DNA from: Paenibacillus mesophilus | GTDB taxonomy: Bacteria; Bacillota; Bacilli; Paenibacillales; NBRC-103111 | Reading direction: 5' to 3' | Assembly: GCF_005938385.1 (NCBI RefSeq) | Contig: NZ_VCRA01000011.1 | Span: 62,001-126,000 of the forward strand | Length of the DNA stretch: 64,000 nucleotides | Part shown: positions 1 to 8,821 of the stretch, in pieces | How positions within the stretch are numbered: the first letter of the stretch is position 1 | How the letters are laid out: every line of letters begins with the position of its first letter | Notes under the pieces: generated by a model | Database searches by the model: none | The model's input: only the letters and a program-made list of their open reading frames with translations | Told to the model about the DNA's origin: nothing | Position numbers and translations under genes: made by a program

Positions 1-519
1 CGCCAGCACGCCGTAGCCGGCCAACGAAAGGGCGGCCAGCGCCATAAGAGCGATTCCTGCAATGGAAGCCGCTTCGAATCGGGTTCCTTTCATAACGAAC
101 AGGTAGACGACGCCCGCGATCGACAGCAGCACCGACAGCTTCTGCCACGTGCCGGGACGCTCCTTTAGCAAGATGACGGCCATGATCATCGTAAAGGCGG
201 GTACGATCGCCTGCACGATTCCGGCTTCCGAAGAGGACGTATACGAGAGGCCGAACGTCTGGAGCGTGAAGAATAGGACCGGATAGAACAAGGCGAGCGG
301 CAGAACGGTCAACAGCCGGCGGGGGCGGATCCTCAGCCGAATCCATCCGCAGCAGACGGGAACGGCAGCGGCAATCAGCGAAATCGTAAACCGGTGTGCT
401 AGCGTATCGAGCGGGGATGCCGCCGTCAGCGCGAATTTGACGAAGATGAACGAGAAGCCGATAACGAAAGCGTATAAGACGACAGCCGCATAGGCTGTGC
501 TGTTCCGGTTTGCTGTCAT
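1..519 (-). CDS. DMT (EamA) family transporter, partial
   Basis: The gene runs off the left edge, so only the N-terminal 173 residues are present. They form about five hydrophobic segments of the drug/metabolite transporter (EamA) fold, including a conserved-looking helix with SSSEAGIVQAIVPAF and the following LLKERP turn, typical of the end of the first EamA repeat. It is expected to be a 10-TM inner-membrane exporter of amino acids or other small metabolites. The start is an ATG at 517-519 preceded on the minus strand by a clear AGAGGAGG site. It is divergent from a MocR regulator, the same arrangement as the Bacillus subtilis ycxC-ycxD pair, so the regulator probably controls it. The substrate cannot be read from the sequence. 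Confidence 0.85.
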   Translation of the reverse strand, partial: MTANRNSTAYAAVVLYAFVIGFSFIFVKFALTAASPLDTLAHRFTISLIAAAVPVCCGWIRLRIRPRRLLTVLPLALFYPVLFFTLQTFGLSYTSSSEAGIVQAIVPAFTMIMAVILLKERPGTWQKLSVLLSIAGVVYLFVMKGTRFEAASIAGIALMALAALSLAGYGVLA

Positions 520-630
520 GGTACGAGTCCTCCTCTTTGAATAAGGTAAACATGCCGGCTGTGCACGGGCCGAAGCTATAGCCTTTATAGTATAGGGTCC
601 GCCTATTTGCTACAATATGAAAAAAAGCCG

Positions 631-646
631 TCTGTATCGATACAGA
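631..646. promoter_or_regulatory. Perfect 16-bp palindrome at the MocR gene start
   Basis: TCTGTATCGATACAGA is a perfect palindrome. It lies 15 bp downstream of a possible -10 element (TACAAT at 611-616) and directly abuts the ATG at 646. Its position between divergent promoters and the regulator gene makes it a plausible autoregulatory operator. No binding evidence exists. Confidence 0.45.
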
Positions 647-2022
647 TGGCGGCGAAGCAGGTGAAGCCGGTGCACAAATATATGCGGCTGTTAAACGAAT
701 TGGAGCTGCTGATCGACGGCGGCCCTTATCGGGAAGGCGACAAGCTGCCCTCCGTTCGGGTACTCGCCGGGCAATACGGCTGCAATGCCGGTACCGTCGT
801 ACGCGCTTTGAACGAGCTGGAGAGAAGGCACTTGATCTACTCGGTGCCGAAGAGCGGCTATTATGTGGTCAAGCGGGGAGCCGGAAGCGGGACCGCGAAG
901 GCGGAGACATTGGATTTTGCCGCATCCTCACCCGATCCGGATGTGTTCCCGTATTTGGATTTCCGGCATTGCATCAATAAGGCGATCGATACGTACCGGA
1001 ACGAGCTGTTCGTATACGGCACGTCGAAGGGACTTCCTTCCTTGCTGCCGGTTATCCGGAAAGACTTGACGAACCATCAGGTGTTCGCCGCGGAGAGCCG
1101 GATCTTCATTACGTCGGGCGTCCAGCAAGCTTTGTCCGTCCTTGTGTCGATGCCCTTCCCGAACGGCAAGACGAAAATCGTGGTCGAACAGCCGGGCTAC
1201 CATTTGTTCGCGGATCAATTGGAGACGCATCGGATTCCGGCGATCGGCATACGCAGAACGGCGGAAGGCATCGATATGGAGGAGCTGGAGCGGATATTCC
1301 GCACGGAGGACGTCAAGTTTTTTTATACGATGTCACGCTTCCACAGTCCTCTGGGATGCTCTTATTCCGAGGCAGAGAAGAAGAGGATCGCGGAGCTGGC
1401 GGAGCGGTACGATGCGTTCATCGTGGAGGACGATTACTTGGCCGATCTGGAGACGAACGGCAAGTCCGACCCGATTTACGCTTATGACGCCGCGTCCCGC
1501 GTCATTTATTTGAAGAGCTATTCGAAAATCATATTCCCGGGCTTGCGCGTCGGAGTCGCCGTAATTCCCGATCCGATGGCCGAATCGTTCGCCCGGTACA
1601 GACGGCTGCTCGATATCGACAGTTCCATGCTGTCGCAGGCGGCGCTGGAAATCTACATGAAAAGCGGAATGTTCGAACGCCACAAGCAGAAAATCCGTGA
1701 TTCGTGCACGAGCCGGTCCCGCCTTCTCGCATCCGCTCTGCTGCGTCATGCGGGTCAAGGAAGGGAGACGTTCCGTTACACCCCGGCACGATCGCCTGCC
1801 GTTCATACGCATATCGTGCTGAGCGGCAACGTATCGGTTCCCCGGCTTGCCGCCCGTCTGAAGAAACGGGTGATTATCGTGGAGCCGATCGACAAGCATT
1901 ATTTGACGGATTATCCGAAGGAGCCGATCTTGAAGCTGAACGTCTCCAATGTCAAGGAGAGCGATATCGAAGGCGGGATCGATGCGATCATGGAGGAGCT
2001 CGCGAAGATGGTGCAGCAGTGA
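646..2022 (+). CDS. MocR/GabR-type transcriptional regulator (GntR HTH fused to class I aminotransferase)
   Basis: The N-terminal 70 residues form a GntR-type winged helix (GDKLPSVRVLAGQYGCNAGTVVRALNELE). The rest, about 370 residues, is a fold-type I aminotransferase domain. The PLP lysine is visible in SYSKIIFPGLRVG and the cofactor-contacting aspartate in IVEDDYLADL. Such proteins are PLP-responsive regulators rather than enzymes and usually control vitamin B6, GABA or export genes. It is divergent from the DMT transporter. The start is uncertain: a TTG at 607 would add 13 residues, and no candidate has a strong Shine-Dalgarno site. ATG 646 is chosen because it sits just before the conserved HTH region. 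Confidence 0.85.
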   Translation: MAAKQVKPVHKYMRLLNELELLIDGGPYREGDKLPSVRVLAGQYGCNAGTVVRALNELERRHLIYSVPKSGYYVVKRGAGSGTAKAETLDFAASSPDPDVFPYLDFRHCINKAIDTYRNELFVYGTSKGLPSLLPVIRKDLTNHQVFAAESRIFITSGVQQALSVLVSMPFPNGKTKIVVEQPGYHLFADQLETHRIPAIGIRRTAEGIDMEELERIFRTEDVKFFYTMSRFHSPLGCSYSEAEKKRIAELAERYDAFIVEDDYLADLETNGKSDPIYAYDAASRVIYLKSYSKIIFPGLRVGVAVIPDPMAESFARYRRLLDIDSSMLSQAALEIYMKSGMFERHKQKIRDSCTSRSRLLASALLRHAGQGRETFRYTPARSPAVHTHIVLSGNVSVPRLAARLKKRVIIVEPIDKHYLTDYPKEPILKLNVSNVKESDIEGGIDAIMEELAKMVQQ

Positions 2023-2054
2023 GAGAGGGGCGGCATGGACGAAGGGGAGACGGC

Positions 2055-3308
2055 TCACGCCGATCCCGCGATATCCGAAGCCGCGCGCCGCTGCCGGCGG
2101 GGAATGTGCCACAAGGCGATCGCCGCGAAGATGGCGGCGCTGCCGATGTAGGCGGGCACGAGGCCGCCGGCCCAGCCCGCGAGCGCGTAGGAGGCCGCCG
2201 GGCCGATGGCCGAGCCGAGGTCGGTCGCGACCGAGTAAGCCGTCATGACGGCGACGACGGAGGCGGTGCGGGCGGCATCCGAAGCGAGCGCGTCCATGAG
2301 CGTGGAGACGGCGGTGCCGGCGATCATGACGAGCAGCACGGCGGCGAGCCACAGCGCGAACGGCAGCGGCCACGGCATGAGCGCGAACCCGGCGGCGGAG
2401 GCGAGCAGAGCCGTGACGAAGAGCGGCAAGCGGCCTCTCGGGCCGTCGGACAGCCGCCCGAACCACGAGGCGAGCAGCGGCTCGGACGTCCAGCGTACGG
2501 CTTGGAGCACGCCGGCCAGCGCGGTACCGGCCAACGCGATGCCGAACAGCGCCTGCACGCCGGAGTAGTTGGAGTCGATTACGAGACTGAGCGTTGCGGT
2601 CAAAATCGACTGCAGCACCGAGAGGACGAGTCCGGTTGCGATCGCTTTCCTTACCGCAGCGGACTTGTACCAGACGCCCGGGGCCGCGCCGGTTTGTGCG
2701 GCGGCTGCGGAAGCGGTTGTACGCGGAGATTCCGCGCGGTCGCGCTTCGGCATGAACAATCCGATTGCGGGCAGCCCGGCCAAGGCGAACAAGCCGAATG
2801 CGAGAGCGACGGGAGCCAATCCGAAGACGGGGGCCAGCAAGCCGCCGAGCAGCATGCCGAAGAGGCTGCCGATCCGGGATATTCCGTTATACCGCCCCAT
2901 CCAGCGGCCGCGGTTGGAATTGTCCGAGTAGGCGATGACGGACAGGAATCCGCCCATCCGTAGTAGCGACCACGCAATTCCCCAGACGGAGCGGAGAACG
3001 AGCCAAGCGGCGAAGCCGTGGAACAGCCCGTATCCGGCCGTCGTCAGCGCTCCCAGCAGGACGGCGACGACAAGTCCGATGCGCAGCGGCATTTTATTGT
3101 ACAGCCAGCCGATAAGCGGATTGAGCGGGAGACGGACGAACCGGTTGACGGACAGCAGAATGCCGACCTGCCATAAGGAGTCGAGTCCCGCTTCTTTCCA
3201 ATAGATCGGCAGCACGACATAAAGCATCGAATCGCCGAGCAGGCAAAATGCCGTCACCACGGCTACAAGCGTGATCGGTCTCTTGGTGTTTCCGTGCGTA
3301 CTCGTCAT
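2055..3308 (-). CDS. MFS transporter
   Basis: This 417-residue protein has 12 predicted hydrophobic segments and a major-facilitator layout: a first-half GWLYNKMPLRIG loop between TM2 and TM3, and a Gly/Ala-rich second half. The best start is the ATG at 3308 (MTSTHG), which has an AGGA-type ribosome site; an upstream extension reads into non-hydrophobic sequence and the neighbouring gene. It is the last gene of a minus-strand set of three transporters, 23 bp after the preceding MFS gene, so co-transcription is likely. The substrate is unknown; drug or metabolite efflux is the generic expectation. Confidence 0.85.
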   Translation of the reverse strand: MTSTHGNTKRPITLVAVVTAFCLLGDSMLYVVLPIYWKEAGLDSLWQVGILLSVNRFVRLPLNPLIGWLYNKMPLRIGLVVAVLLGALTTAGYGLFHGFAAWLVLRSVWGIAWSLLRMGGFLSVIAYSDNSNRGRWMGRYNGISRIGSLFGMLLGGLLAPVFGLAPVALAFGLFALAGLPAIGLFMPKRDRAESPRTTASAAAAQTGAAPGVWYKSAAVRKAIATGLVLSVLQSILTATLSLVIDSNYSGVQALFGIALAGTALAGVLQAVRWTSEPLLASWFGRLSDGPRGRLPLFVTALLASAAGFALMPWPLPFALWLAAVLLVMIAGTAVSTLMDALASDAARTASVVAVMTAYSVATDLGSAIGPAASYALAGWAGGLVPAYIGSAAIFAAIALWHIPRRQRRAASDIAGSA

Positions 3309-3331
3309 CTGCAGCACATCCTGTCGTGAGT

Positions 3332-4606
3332 TTATGGAAAATGTTTGCCCGCACGGCTTCGCTGATAATAATGCGTAATTAGAAAACCGATGCAGGCGAG
3401 CAGCCCGGAGGCCGCCGCGACTCTGTACGTGACCGGCAATCCCCATACGTCCGATACGAAGCCGCCGACGATTCCACTCGATAAACCGGCGAGACACGAC
3501 CATACGATGTTGAAGATCGCTTGTCCGGTCGCCCGGAAATCGTCCGGAATGAGCTGCTGGATATAACGGAGCGCGGTGACGAGAAAGATGCCGAACGTGA
3601 TGCTATGCATCAACTGCAGCGGGATGATCCAAATCGGGTCGGAGACGATGCTGACGAGCGCGAAGCGGACCGCATAAAAGAACGATGCGACCATGAGCAG
3701 CGGCAGCTCCTTGAACCGGTGTCCGTTTTTGCTCAGCCAAAAAAACATCGGGACTTCGCTTAGCGAGGATGCCATCCACGCCCAGCCGATAACCGTATCG
3801 CTCGCCCCCATCCCGCGCATCGTCAGAGCCAGGAAGCCGTCATTCGTCCGATGGGCGAACGACATCGTGAATATGAGCGCCAGAAACAGCAGCAGGCTCG
3901 GCTGACGGACGATCGTGAAGAAGCCGGAAAACTTGACGGACCCGCTTCCGCCTCCGACACGGTCTTTCAAGAAGAAAGCGAGAACGAGCGACAGTGTTAT
4001 CGTCCCGAGCGCAAACAGGATCGTATGCTCCACGCCGACGCTATGCAGGACGCTGCCGAAGACGACCGAAGAAAATGCGAAACCGAGCGAGCCCCAAATC
4101 CGGAAGCTTGCGTAGCTTTTGCCGCTGCGACGGATCGACAGCAGGGTGAGACTGTCGTTCAAGCCGTTGATAGGCGTATGGAAAAAGTTATAGGCTGTCA
4201 TCGCGACATAAATCCAAGCGATTGCATCGATTTGGGTCAGTACGATCGTAGTGAGCAGCTGCCCGCACAGCATGACGATTATCATTTTGCGGATCGTCTG
4301 CAGCTTGTCGCTCGCGAATCCCCAGAACAAGTTGGCCGCGATGCCGATGAACGGGCCAATCGAGTAGATCGCCCCGATCTGCAGGTTCGAATAGCCTTTG
4401 GAGCTGAAGTAAAGTGGAAAAAAGGAGACCGTCAGCGCCATCGTCATATAGAACGCGAACGAAAACGACCGCATGACCGTCTCGTCCCTCACCGTAGGAA
4501 CCGCGGCATCCTCCGGGACGAAAGCCGGACCGGTTTCCGGCCCTTGCCGTCGCGTGCGGCGTTCGTTCGCGCTCGGAGCTTGCCGCTCCTTCAATTCCGT
4601 AGTCAT
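3332..4606 (-). CDS. MFS transporter, MFS_1-like (HcaT/nucleoside-symporter type)
   Basis: The protein has 424 residues: a 50-residue polar N-terminus followed by about 12 TM segments. The opening YMTMALTVSFFPLYFSSKGYS and the GFASDKLQTIRKMI loop resemble the MFS_1-like branch that includes HcaT-type transporters. The start is ATG 4606, with AAAGGA eight bases upstream; an in-frame ATG at 4615 has its GG-rich site too close. It is the middle gene of the three-transporter operon, 16 bp downstream of the MOP-type gene. The substrate cannot be inferred. Confidence 0.82.
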   Translation of the reverse strand: MTTELKERQAPSANERRTRRQGPETGPAFVPEDAAVPTVRDETVMRSFSFAFYMTMALTVSFFPLYFSSKGYSNLQIGAIYSIGPFIGIAANLFWGFASDKLQTIRKMIIVMLCGQLLTTIVLTQIDAIAWIYVAMTAYNFFHTPINGLNDSLTLLSIRRSGKSYASFRIWGSLGFAFSSVVFGSVLHSVGVEHTILFALGTITLSLVLAFFLKDRVGGGSGSVKFSGFFTIVRQPSLLLFLALIFTMSFAHRTNDGFLALTMRGMGASDTVIGWAWMASSLSEVPMFFWLSKNGHRFKELPLLMVASFFYAVRFALVSIVSDPIWIIPLQLMHSITFGIFLVTALRYIQQLIPDDFRATGQAIFNIVWSCLAGLSSGIVGGFVSDVWGLPVTYRVAAASGLLACIGFLITHYYQRSRAGKHFP

Positions 4607-4622
4607 GATTCCCATCCTTTAT

Positions 4623-5948
4623 TTAAATTGAAGGCTGCGCTCTGCGTCCTACTCCGGGCGATGAGAAACGGATCGCATACAGGACGACGGACAGCTCCGC
4701 GGCCAGTCCGAGCGATTGGGCTAGAGCGCCGATCATGCCGTTCCAGCCTGGCGTCGCCGTTATGCATACGAACAGCGAGATCAGCGTCAACGCGACGTTG
4801 GCCGACTGGGAGAACATCATTACCTTCGTCTGGCCGCGCAGCATGATGATGCCGTTGCAGAAATCGAGCCAAGGGTACAGCAAGGTCATGATCATGAACA
4901 CGCGAAGCGTGTGCAGACTCGCCGTCATGAGACGCTCGCTCGTGCCCATTACGTGCTGCATGAACCATGGCCCGACGGGAGTATAGCCCAATATGCCGAT
5001 AAGGATCGTCGGGATGAATCCGCACGTGAAGGCGAACCGGATGGCGAGCGACGAATCTTTGCGGTAAAAGTTAAGGACGATCTGGTGCATGTACGAGAAG
5101 AAGTTTTGAACGAGCTGCGTCAAGCTGGCCGCGATCGCGAACGAAGCGATCGCAAGCTTGATATCGGCCGTCTTGCCGAGCATCGCATTGATGGCCGGGC
5201 CGATGATGACGGCGATGAAGGAAGAGAACAGCAGCGGGCGGTAAAATTTTAAAATTTGCCCCGTCTTCTCGATCTCGTGTCCTTCTTTCTTCAGCGGAAG
5301 CGTGCGGGCCAGCTTGCTGCCTTCCCAATAGCTGAGCGCCGCCTCGATCGCCATCCCGACGAGGAAAATGATCGCGCCCACTTCTCCGCTCGTCACCCGG
5401 TTCGTATGGATGAAATACATCGACACCGCGTACATGGCGGCGAGCCGGAAGGCCATCCCGATCGTCAGCCATTTTGTGCGCATATTGCTTATAATGATGC
5501 CGTGGTACAAGCAGCGGATTCCCGAGAAAATGCTGACGAACATGAGAATGCGGTATACGTCGATAATAGCCAGAAGCATCGTGTCATCGACGCCGAACAG
5601 ATGCGAAAACAGCAGCTTTCCGACCGCCGTATAGGAGATGATCAGACCGGCCGCGAACATGCCGATCAATAGACAAACCGCCACTTTGGCCATCGCCTTG
5701 AACGATGTCCGGTCGCGTACGAGCGCGGAGCACGTTTGGCGAAGCAAGATGGCGGGTCTCTCGATAACGGCCAGCATGCTGAGTCCGATCGCGTAGCTGG
5801 AAATAATGACTTCGGGATCGGAGGAGCGGGCAAGCGTACTGTTGATAATGACGTGGGATATTGTGACAAGACTGGCGGAAACGCCCAGCGGTACAAAAAA
5901 AGCAAAAAGCTGCCCCATGGTCAGCTGTTGTTGTTTCGGATCCGTCAT
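4623..5948 (-). CDS. MATE/MOP-superfamily multidrug or lipid flippase-like membrane protein
   Basis: The protein has 441 residues and about 12 hydrophobic segments. The N-terminal segment (GQLFAFFVPLGVSASLVTISHVIINSTLARS) and the repeated polar loops are typical of MATE-like MOP-superfamily proteins. Start ATG 5948 is supported by GGAGAG eight bases upstream; a 15-residue in-frame extension upstream has no ribosome site. It is the first gene of a minus-strand operon with two MFS genes. Three different transporter folds in one operon suggests combined efflux of related compounds, but nothing in the window names the substrate. Confidence 0.72.
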   Translation of the reverse strand: MTDPKQQQLTMGQLFAFFVPLGVSASLVTISHVIINSTLARSSDPEVIISSYAIGLSMLAVIERPAILLRQTCSALVRDRTSFKAMAKVAVCLLIGMFAAGLIISYTAVGKLLFSHLFGVDDTMLLAIIDVYRILMFVSIFSGIRCLYHGIIISNMRTKWLTIGMAFRLAAMYAVSMYFIHTNRVTSGEVGAIIFLVGMAIEAALSYWEGSKLARTLPLKKEGHEIEKTGQILKFYRPLLFSSFIAVIIGPAINAMLGKTADIKLAIASFAIAASLTQLVQNFFSYMHQIVLNFYRKDSSLAIRFAFTCGFIPTILIGILGYTPVGPWFMQHVMGTSERLMTASLHTLRVFMIMTLLYPWLDFCNGIIMLRGQTKVMMFSQSANVALTLISLFVCITATPGWNGMIGALAQSLGLAAELSVVLYAIRFSSPGVGRRAQPSI

Positions 5949-6170
5949 TTTAAGTTCTCTCCAGACTTTCCGCGCGTCGGACTGCACCTGCACGTATGTA
6001 GAATTGTAAATGGTTTATGAAGTATAGTATAAAACGGTTCGGCCATATCGCAAAGCAGAAATTGTTGTCATGTCCGCTTTTTTTTCGGGCTTTGCGGCGA
6101 ATATGGCTTGGCGGATTATCCCGCCGCATGTTAAATTAAAGTTCAAGAGCCGCGTCGGGAGGCTTAAGCC

Positions 6171-6485
6171 ATGAAATTCGAATTTGTATACGACGAGCGC
6201 CTCGGCATCGAATTGCCGCTGCTTCACGAGGAGTGGGAAGCGCTGACCGCAGCGGAGCAAGCGGCGCTGCTTCACGATTGGGAGAAGATCCGCGGGCGCA
6301 TCCCCAATCGGATTCAGCAGCTCGAGCGCACGATCGTAGAGAAGCAAAACCGGTTGAACGCGGAGGATGATTTTCCGCTGTCGTGCAGGCTCAATACGGA
6401 GATAGCCGAGCTGGCCAGCTGCATCACCGATCTTCATCTGTGGTTCAGGGCCGATCAAGATATGTCGGACAAAGGCCATCATTAG
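6171..6485 (+). CDS. Conserved-looking hypothetical protein, 104 aa
   Basis: A small soluble, charged protein with no signal peptide or TM segment. It is rich in Glu, Leu and Arg, with a likely helical hairpin (residues 20-90) and two Cys (SCRLNTEIAELASC). The ribosome site GGGAGG lies eight bases before the ATG. It sits between the divergent transporter operon and the YtpB-like gene, whose own -10-like element (TATAAT, 6506-6511) begins just after this stop. I do not recognise the family. Confidence 0.6.
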   Translation: MKFEFVYDERLGIELPLLHEEWEALTAAEQAALLHDWEKIRGRIPNRIQQLERTIVEKQNRLNAEDDFPLSCRLNTEIAELASCITDLHLWFRADQDMSDKGHH

Positions 6486-6544
6486 GAAGTTGGAGCCGTT
6501 TGTACTATAATAGGGGAATCAAAGCTTTGGAGGAAAAGCCGCAG

Positions 6545-7627
6545 GTGAAAATGACGTTGCGACTCGGCCGAACGGTTCCCCGAAATCCGGTTGCTCTGAT
6601 GCATCGCATGTACAAATACGTGTTTCCAGAAGTAAGAGACGAGTTGAAACGGTGGCGGCATACGGCCGATCTTATACCGGATCCGGAGCTGCGCAGGCAG
6701 GCATTGGGCAGCTTGACCCACAAAGAATTCCATTGCAAGGGCGGGGCCGTCTACGCCGCCGCCAATTTGCCGATTCGCCATGTGCTGATTCCGCTTATCG
6801 TCGCGTTCCAGACGATAAGCGATTATCTGGATAATTTGTGCGACCGCAGCACCTCGCTCGATCCGGAAGATTTCCGGCTGCTTCATCGGTCGATGCTCGA
6901 TGCAGTCGATCCCGAGGCGCCGGCAGCCGACTATTACGCCCTGCGCAACGAGCGGGACGACGGCGGATATTTGCGCGAGCTGGTGCAGACATGCAAGTCC
7001 TGCATTGCGAAGCTTCCGTCCTACCCGCTTGTCCAAGATGGCGTCAAGGAACTCGTCGGGCTGTACGGCGACCTGCAGGTGTACAAGCATATCCGGCATG
7101 ATTTGCGCGAACGCGAGCTGCTCGACTGGTGGGAGAAGCACCGGCCGCGGTTTGCGCATTTGCGGTGGAACGAATTTGCCGCCGCAACCGGTTCGACTTT
7201 GGGCGTCTTTTATTTGTTCTTGGCCGCCGCGGACAATTCGTTAACCGCCAGTAGGGTGGAAACGATCCGCCAAGCTTATTTTCCGCACGTTTGCGGACTG
7301 CACATTTTGCTCGATTACTTGATCGATCAGGAAGAGGATCTTGCCGGCGGGGATTTGAACTTTTGCGGCTACTACGAGGACGGCGAGACGACAGCGCAAC
7401 AAATCGCGCATATTGCGGAGCTGGCGCGCCGCGACATCGCCCGTCTCGAACATCCGCGGTTTCACCGGATGATCATCGAAGGCTTGCTGGCGCTTTACTT
7501 GTCCGATCCGAAAGTAAGGGAACAGGAGCACGTCAGGCATATTTCCAGGAAGCTGATGAAGGGCAGTCCGCTTATGCGCGTCTTCTTCTTCGCGAACAGC
7601 ATCTGGATACGCAAATCGTCCGATTGA
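6545..7627 (+). CDS. ytpB: Tetraprenyl-beta-curcumene synthase-like protein (YtpB/DUF2600 family)
   Basis: This 360-residue soluble alpha-helical protein matches the Bacillus YtpB family, which makes tetraprenyl-beta-curcumene, a precursor of sesquarterpenes, from a C35 prenyl diphosphate. Family-typical segments are HKEFHCKGGAVYA, the acidic ISDYLDNLCDR, and HILLDYLIDQEEDLAGGDLNF near the C-terminus; the Asp-rich stretches fit metal and diphosphate binding. The start is set at GTG 6545, 11 bases after GGAGG, with ATG 6551 as the alternative. A -10-like TATAAT lies at 6506-6511. No squalene-hopene cyclase or prenyltransferase partner is adjacent; pfkA follows after 50 bp. Confidence 0.85.
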   Translation: MKMTLRLGRTVPRNPVALMHRMYKYVFPEVRDELKRWRHTADLIPDPELRRQALGSLTHKEFHCKGGAVYAAANLPIRHVLIPLIVAFQTISDYLDNLCDRSTSLDPEDFRLLHRSMLDAVDPEAPAADYYALRNERDDGGYLRELVQTCKSCIAKLPSYPLVQDGVKELVGLYGDLQVYKHIRHDLRERELLDWWEKHRPRFAHLRWNEFAAATGSTLGVFYLFLAAADNSLTASRVETIRQAYFPHVCGLHILLDYLIDQEEDLAGGDLNFCGYYEDGETTAQQIAHIAELARRDIARLEHPRFHRMIIEGLLALYLSDPKVREQEHVRHISRKLMKGSPLMRVFFFANSIWIRKSSD

Positions 7628-7677
7628 CCATCGGTCGCTGCAACAAGTTTTTTTTAATTGGAGAGGGGAATACGATA

Positions 7678-8643
7678 ATGACAGTAAAATCGATAGCGGT
7701 ATTGACGAGCGGCGGCGACTCCCAGGGGATGAATGCGGCCGTGAGAGCGGTCGTGCGCAGCGCGATTTTTCATGGTCTGGAAGTATACGGAGTACAGCGC
7801 GGATATTCCGGCTTGATCAATGACGACATCCGCCCGATGGATCTGCGCAGCGTGGGGGACATTATCCAGCGCGGAGGCACGATTCTGCAGACGGCCAGAT
7901 GCAAAGAATTCACCACTCCGGAAGGACAGCAGCTCGGAGCGGACAACCTCCGCAAGCGCGGCATCGACGGCCTTGTCGTAATCGGCGGCGACGGCTCCTA
8001 CCAAGGCGCCAACAAATTGAGCAAGCTCGGCATTCGCGCGATGGGACTTCCGGGCACGATCGACAACGATATTCCGTTTACCGACTGCACGATCGGGTTC
8101 GATACGGCGGTCAGCATCGTCGTTGACGCGATCAACAAGCTACGCGATACGATGAGTTCGCACGAGCGTTCCTCCATCGTCGAAGTGATGGGTCGTCATT
8201 GCGGCGACATCGCCCTGTACGCGGGCCTCGCGAGCGGAGCCGAGACGATCCTCGTCCCGGAAGTTCCGTTTGACCTCGACGAAGTCGCCAAACGGATGGA
8301 AGGCAACTTCCAAGTAGGCAAGCGCCATAGTATCATCGTCGTCGCGGAAGGCGCCGGAAGCGCGCAAAGCGTGGCGGACCGGATCAAGGAGCTCAATGGA
8401 ATCGACGCGCGCGTCACGGTGCTCGGACATATTCAGCGCGGCGGAACGCCAACGCACAATGATCGTATTCTCGCGAGCCGCTTGGGAGACTTCGCCGTCC
8501 GCAGACTGCTCGAAGGCGATTCGGGGAAAGCTTGCGGAGTCATTAAAGGACAGCTGGTTGCTACCGATATCGATACGGTCGTCCATACGAAGAAGCAATT
8601 CGACCGCGATTTGTACGATCTGGCCCTGCGCCTTTCGCAGTAA
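7678..8643 (+). CDS. pfkA: ATP-dependent 6-phosphofructokinase
   Basis: The protein phosphorylates fructose 6-phosphate to fructose 1,6-bisphosphate, the committed step of glycolysis. Its 321 residues are the usual bacterial PfkA length. ATP-site motifs are TSGGDSQGMN and VIGGDGSYQGA; the catalytic motif is PGTIDNDI; substrate motifs are MGRHCGD and GHIQRGG. The first Gly-rich loop has Gln where most PfkA proteins have Pro. The ribosome site is GGAGAGGGG. In Bacilli pfkA is usually linked to pyk and often accDA, but here it is alone behind the YtpB-like gene, so it may be a second paralogue. Confidence 0.95.
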   Translation: MTVKSIAVLTSGGDSQGMNAAVRAVVRSAIFHGLEVYGVQRGYSGLINDDIRPMDLRSVGDIIQRGGTILQTARCKEFTTPEGQQLGADNLRKRGIDGLVVIGGDGSYQGANKLSKLGIRAMGLPGTIDNDIPFTDCTIGFDTAVSIVVDAINKLRDTMSSHERSSIVEVMGRHCGDIALYAGLASGAETILVPEVPFDLDEVAKRMEGNFQVGKRHSIIVVAEGAGSAQSVADRIKELNGIDARVTVLGHIQRGGTPTHNDRILASRLGDFAVRRLLEGDSGKACGVIKGQLVATDIDTVVHTKKQFDRDLYDLALRLSQ

Positions 8644-8656
8644 GGAATCGATAGTG

Positions 8657-8700
8657 AAGCGTGCGCACCTTAACCATAGGCCGCATGCTTTTTGTTTTGT
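8657..8700 (+). terminator. Rho-independent terminator after pfkA
   Basis: A 9-bp stem (8657-8665 with 8682-8690, one G-T pair) is followed by a run of T broken by single G bases. Confidence 0.75.
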
Positions 8701-8821
8701 TTAGGACAGGGTTTGATCTATGGCAACATTTGTCGCTTATGATATAATGTCTAGCATAAACCGCAATCGGATTTACAGCCGAATCGTACAAGCGGAGAGT
8801 CGGAAAAGGAGACGGTAAACC

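Noticed and set aside
1333-2466. Long minus-strand ORF overlapping the MocR and MFS genes
   Set aside because: Arg/His/Ala-rich translation typical of an antisense shadow; it spans two well-supported genes and has no ribosome site or recognisable domain.
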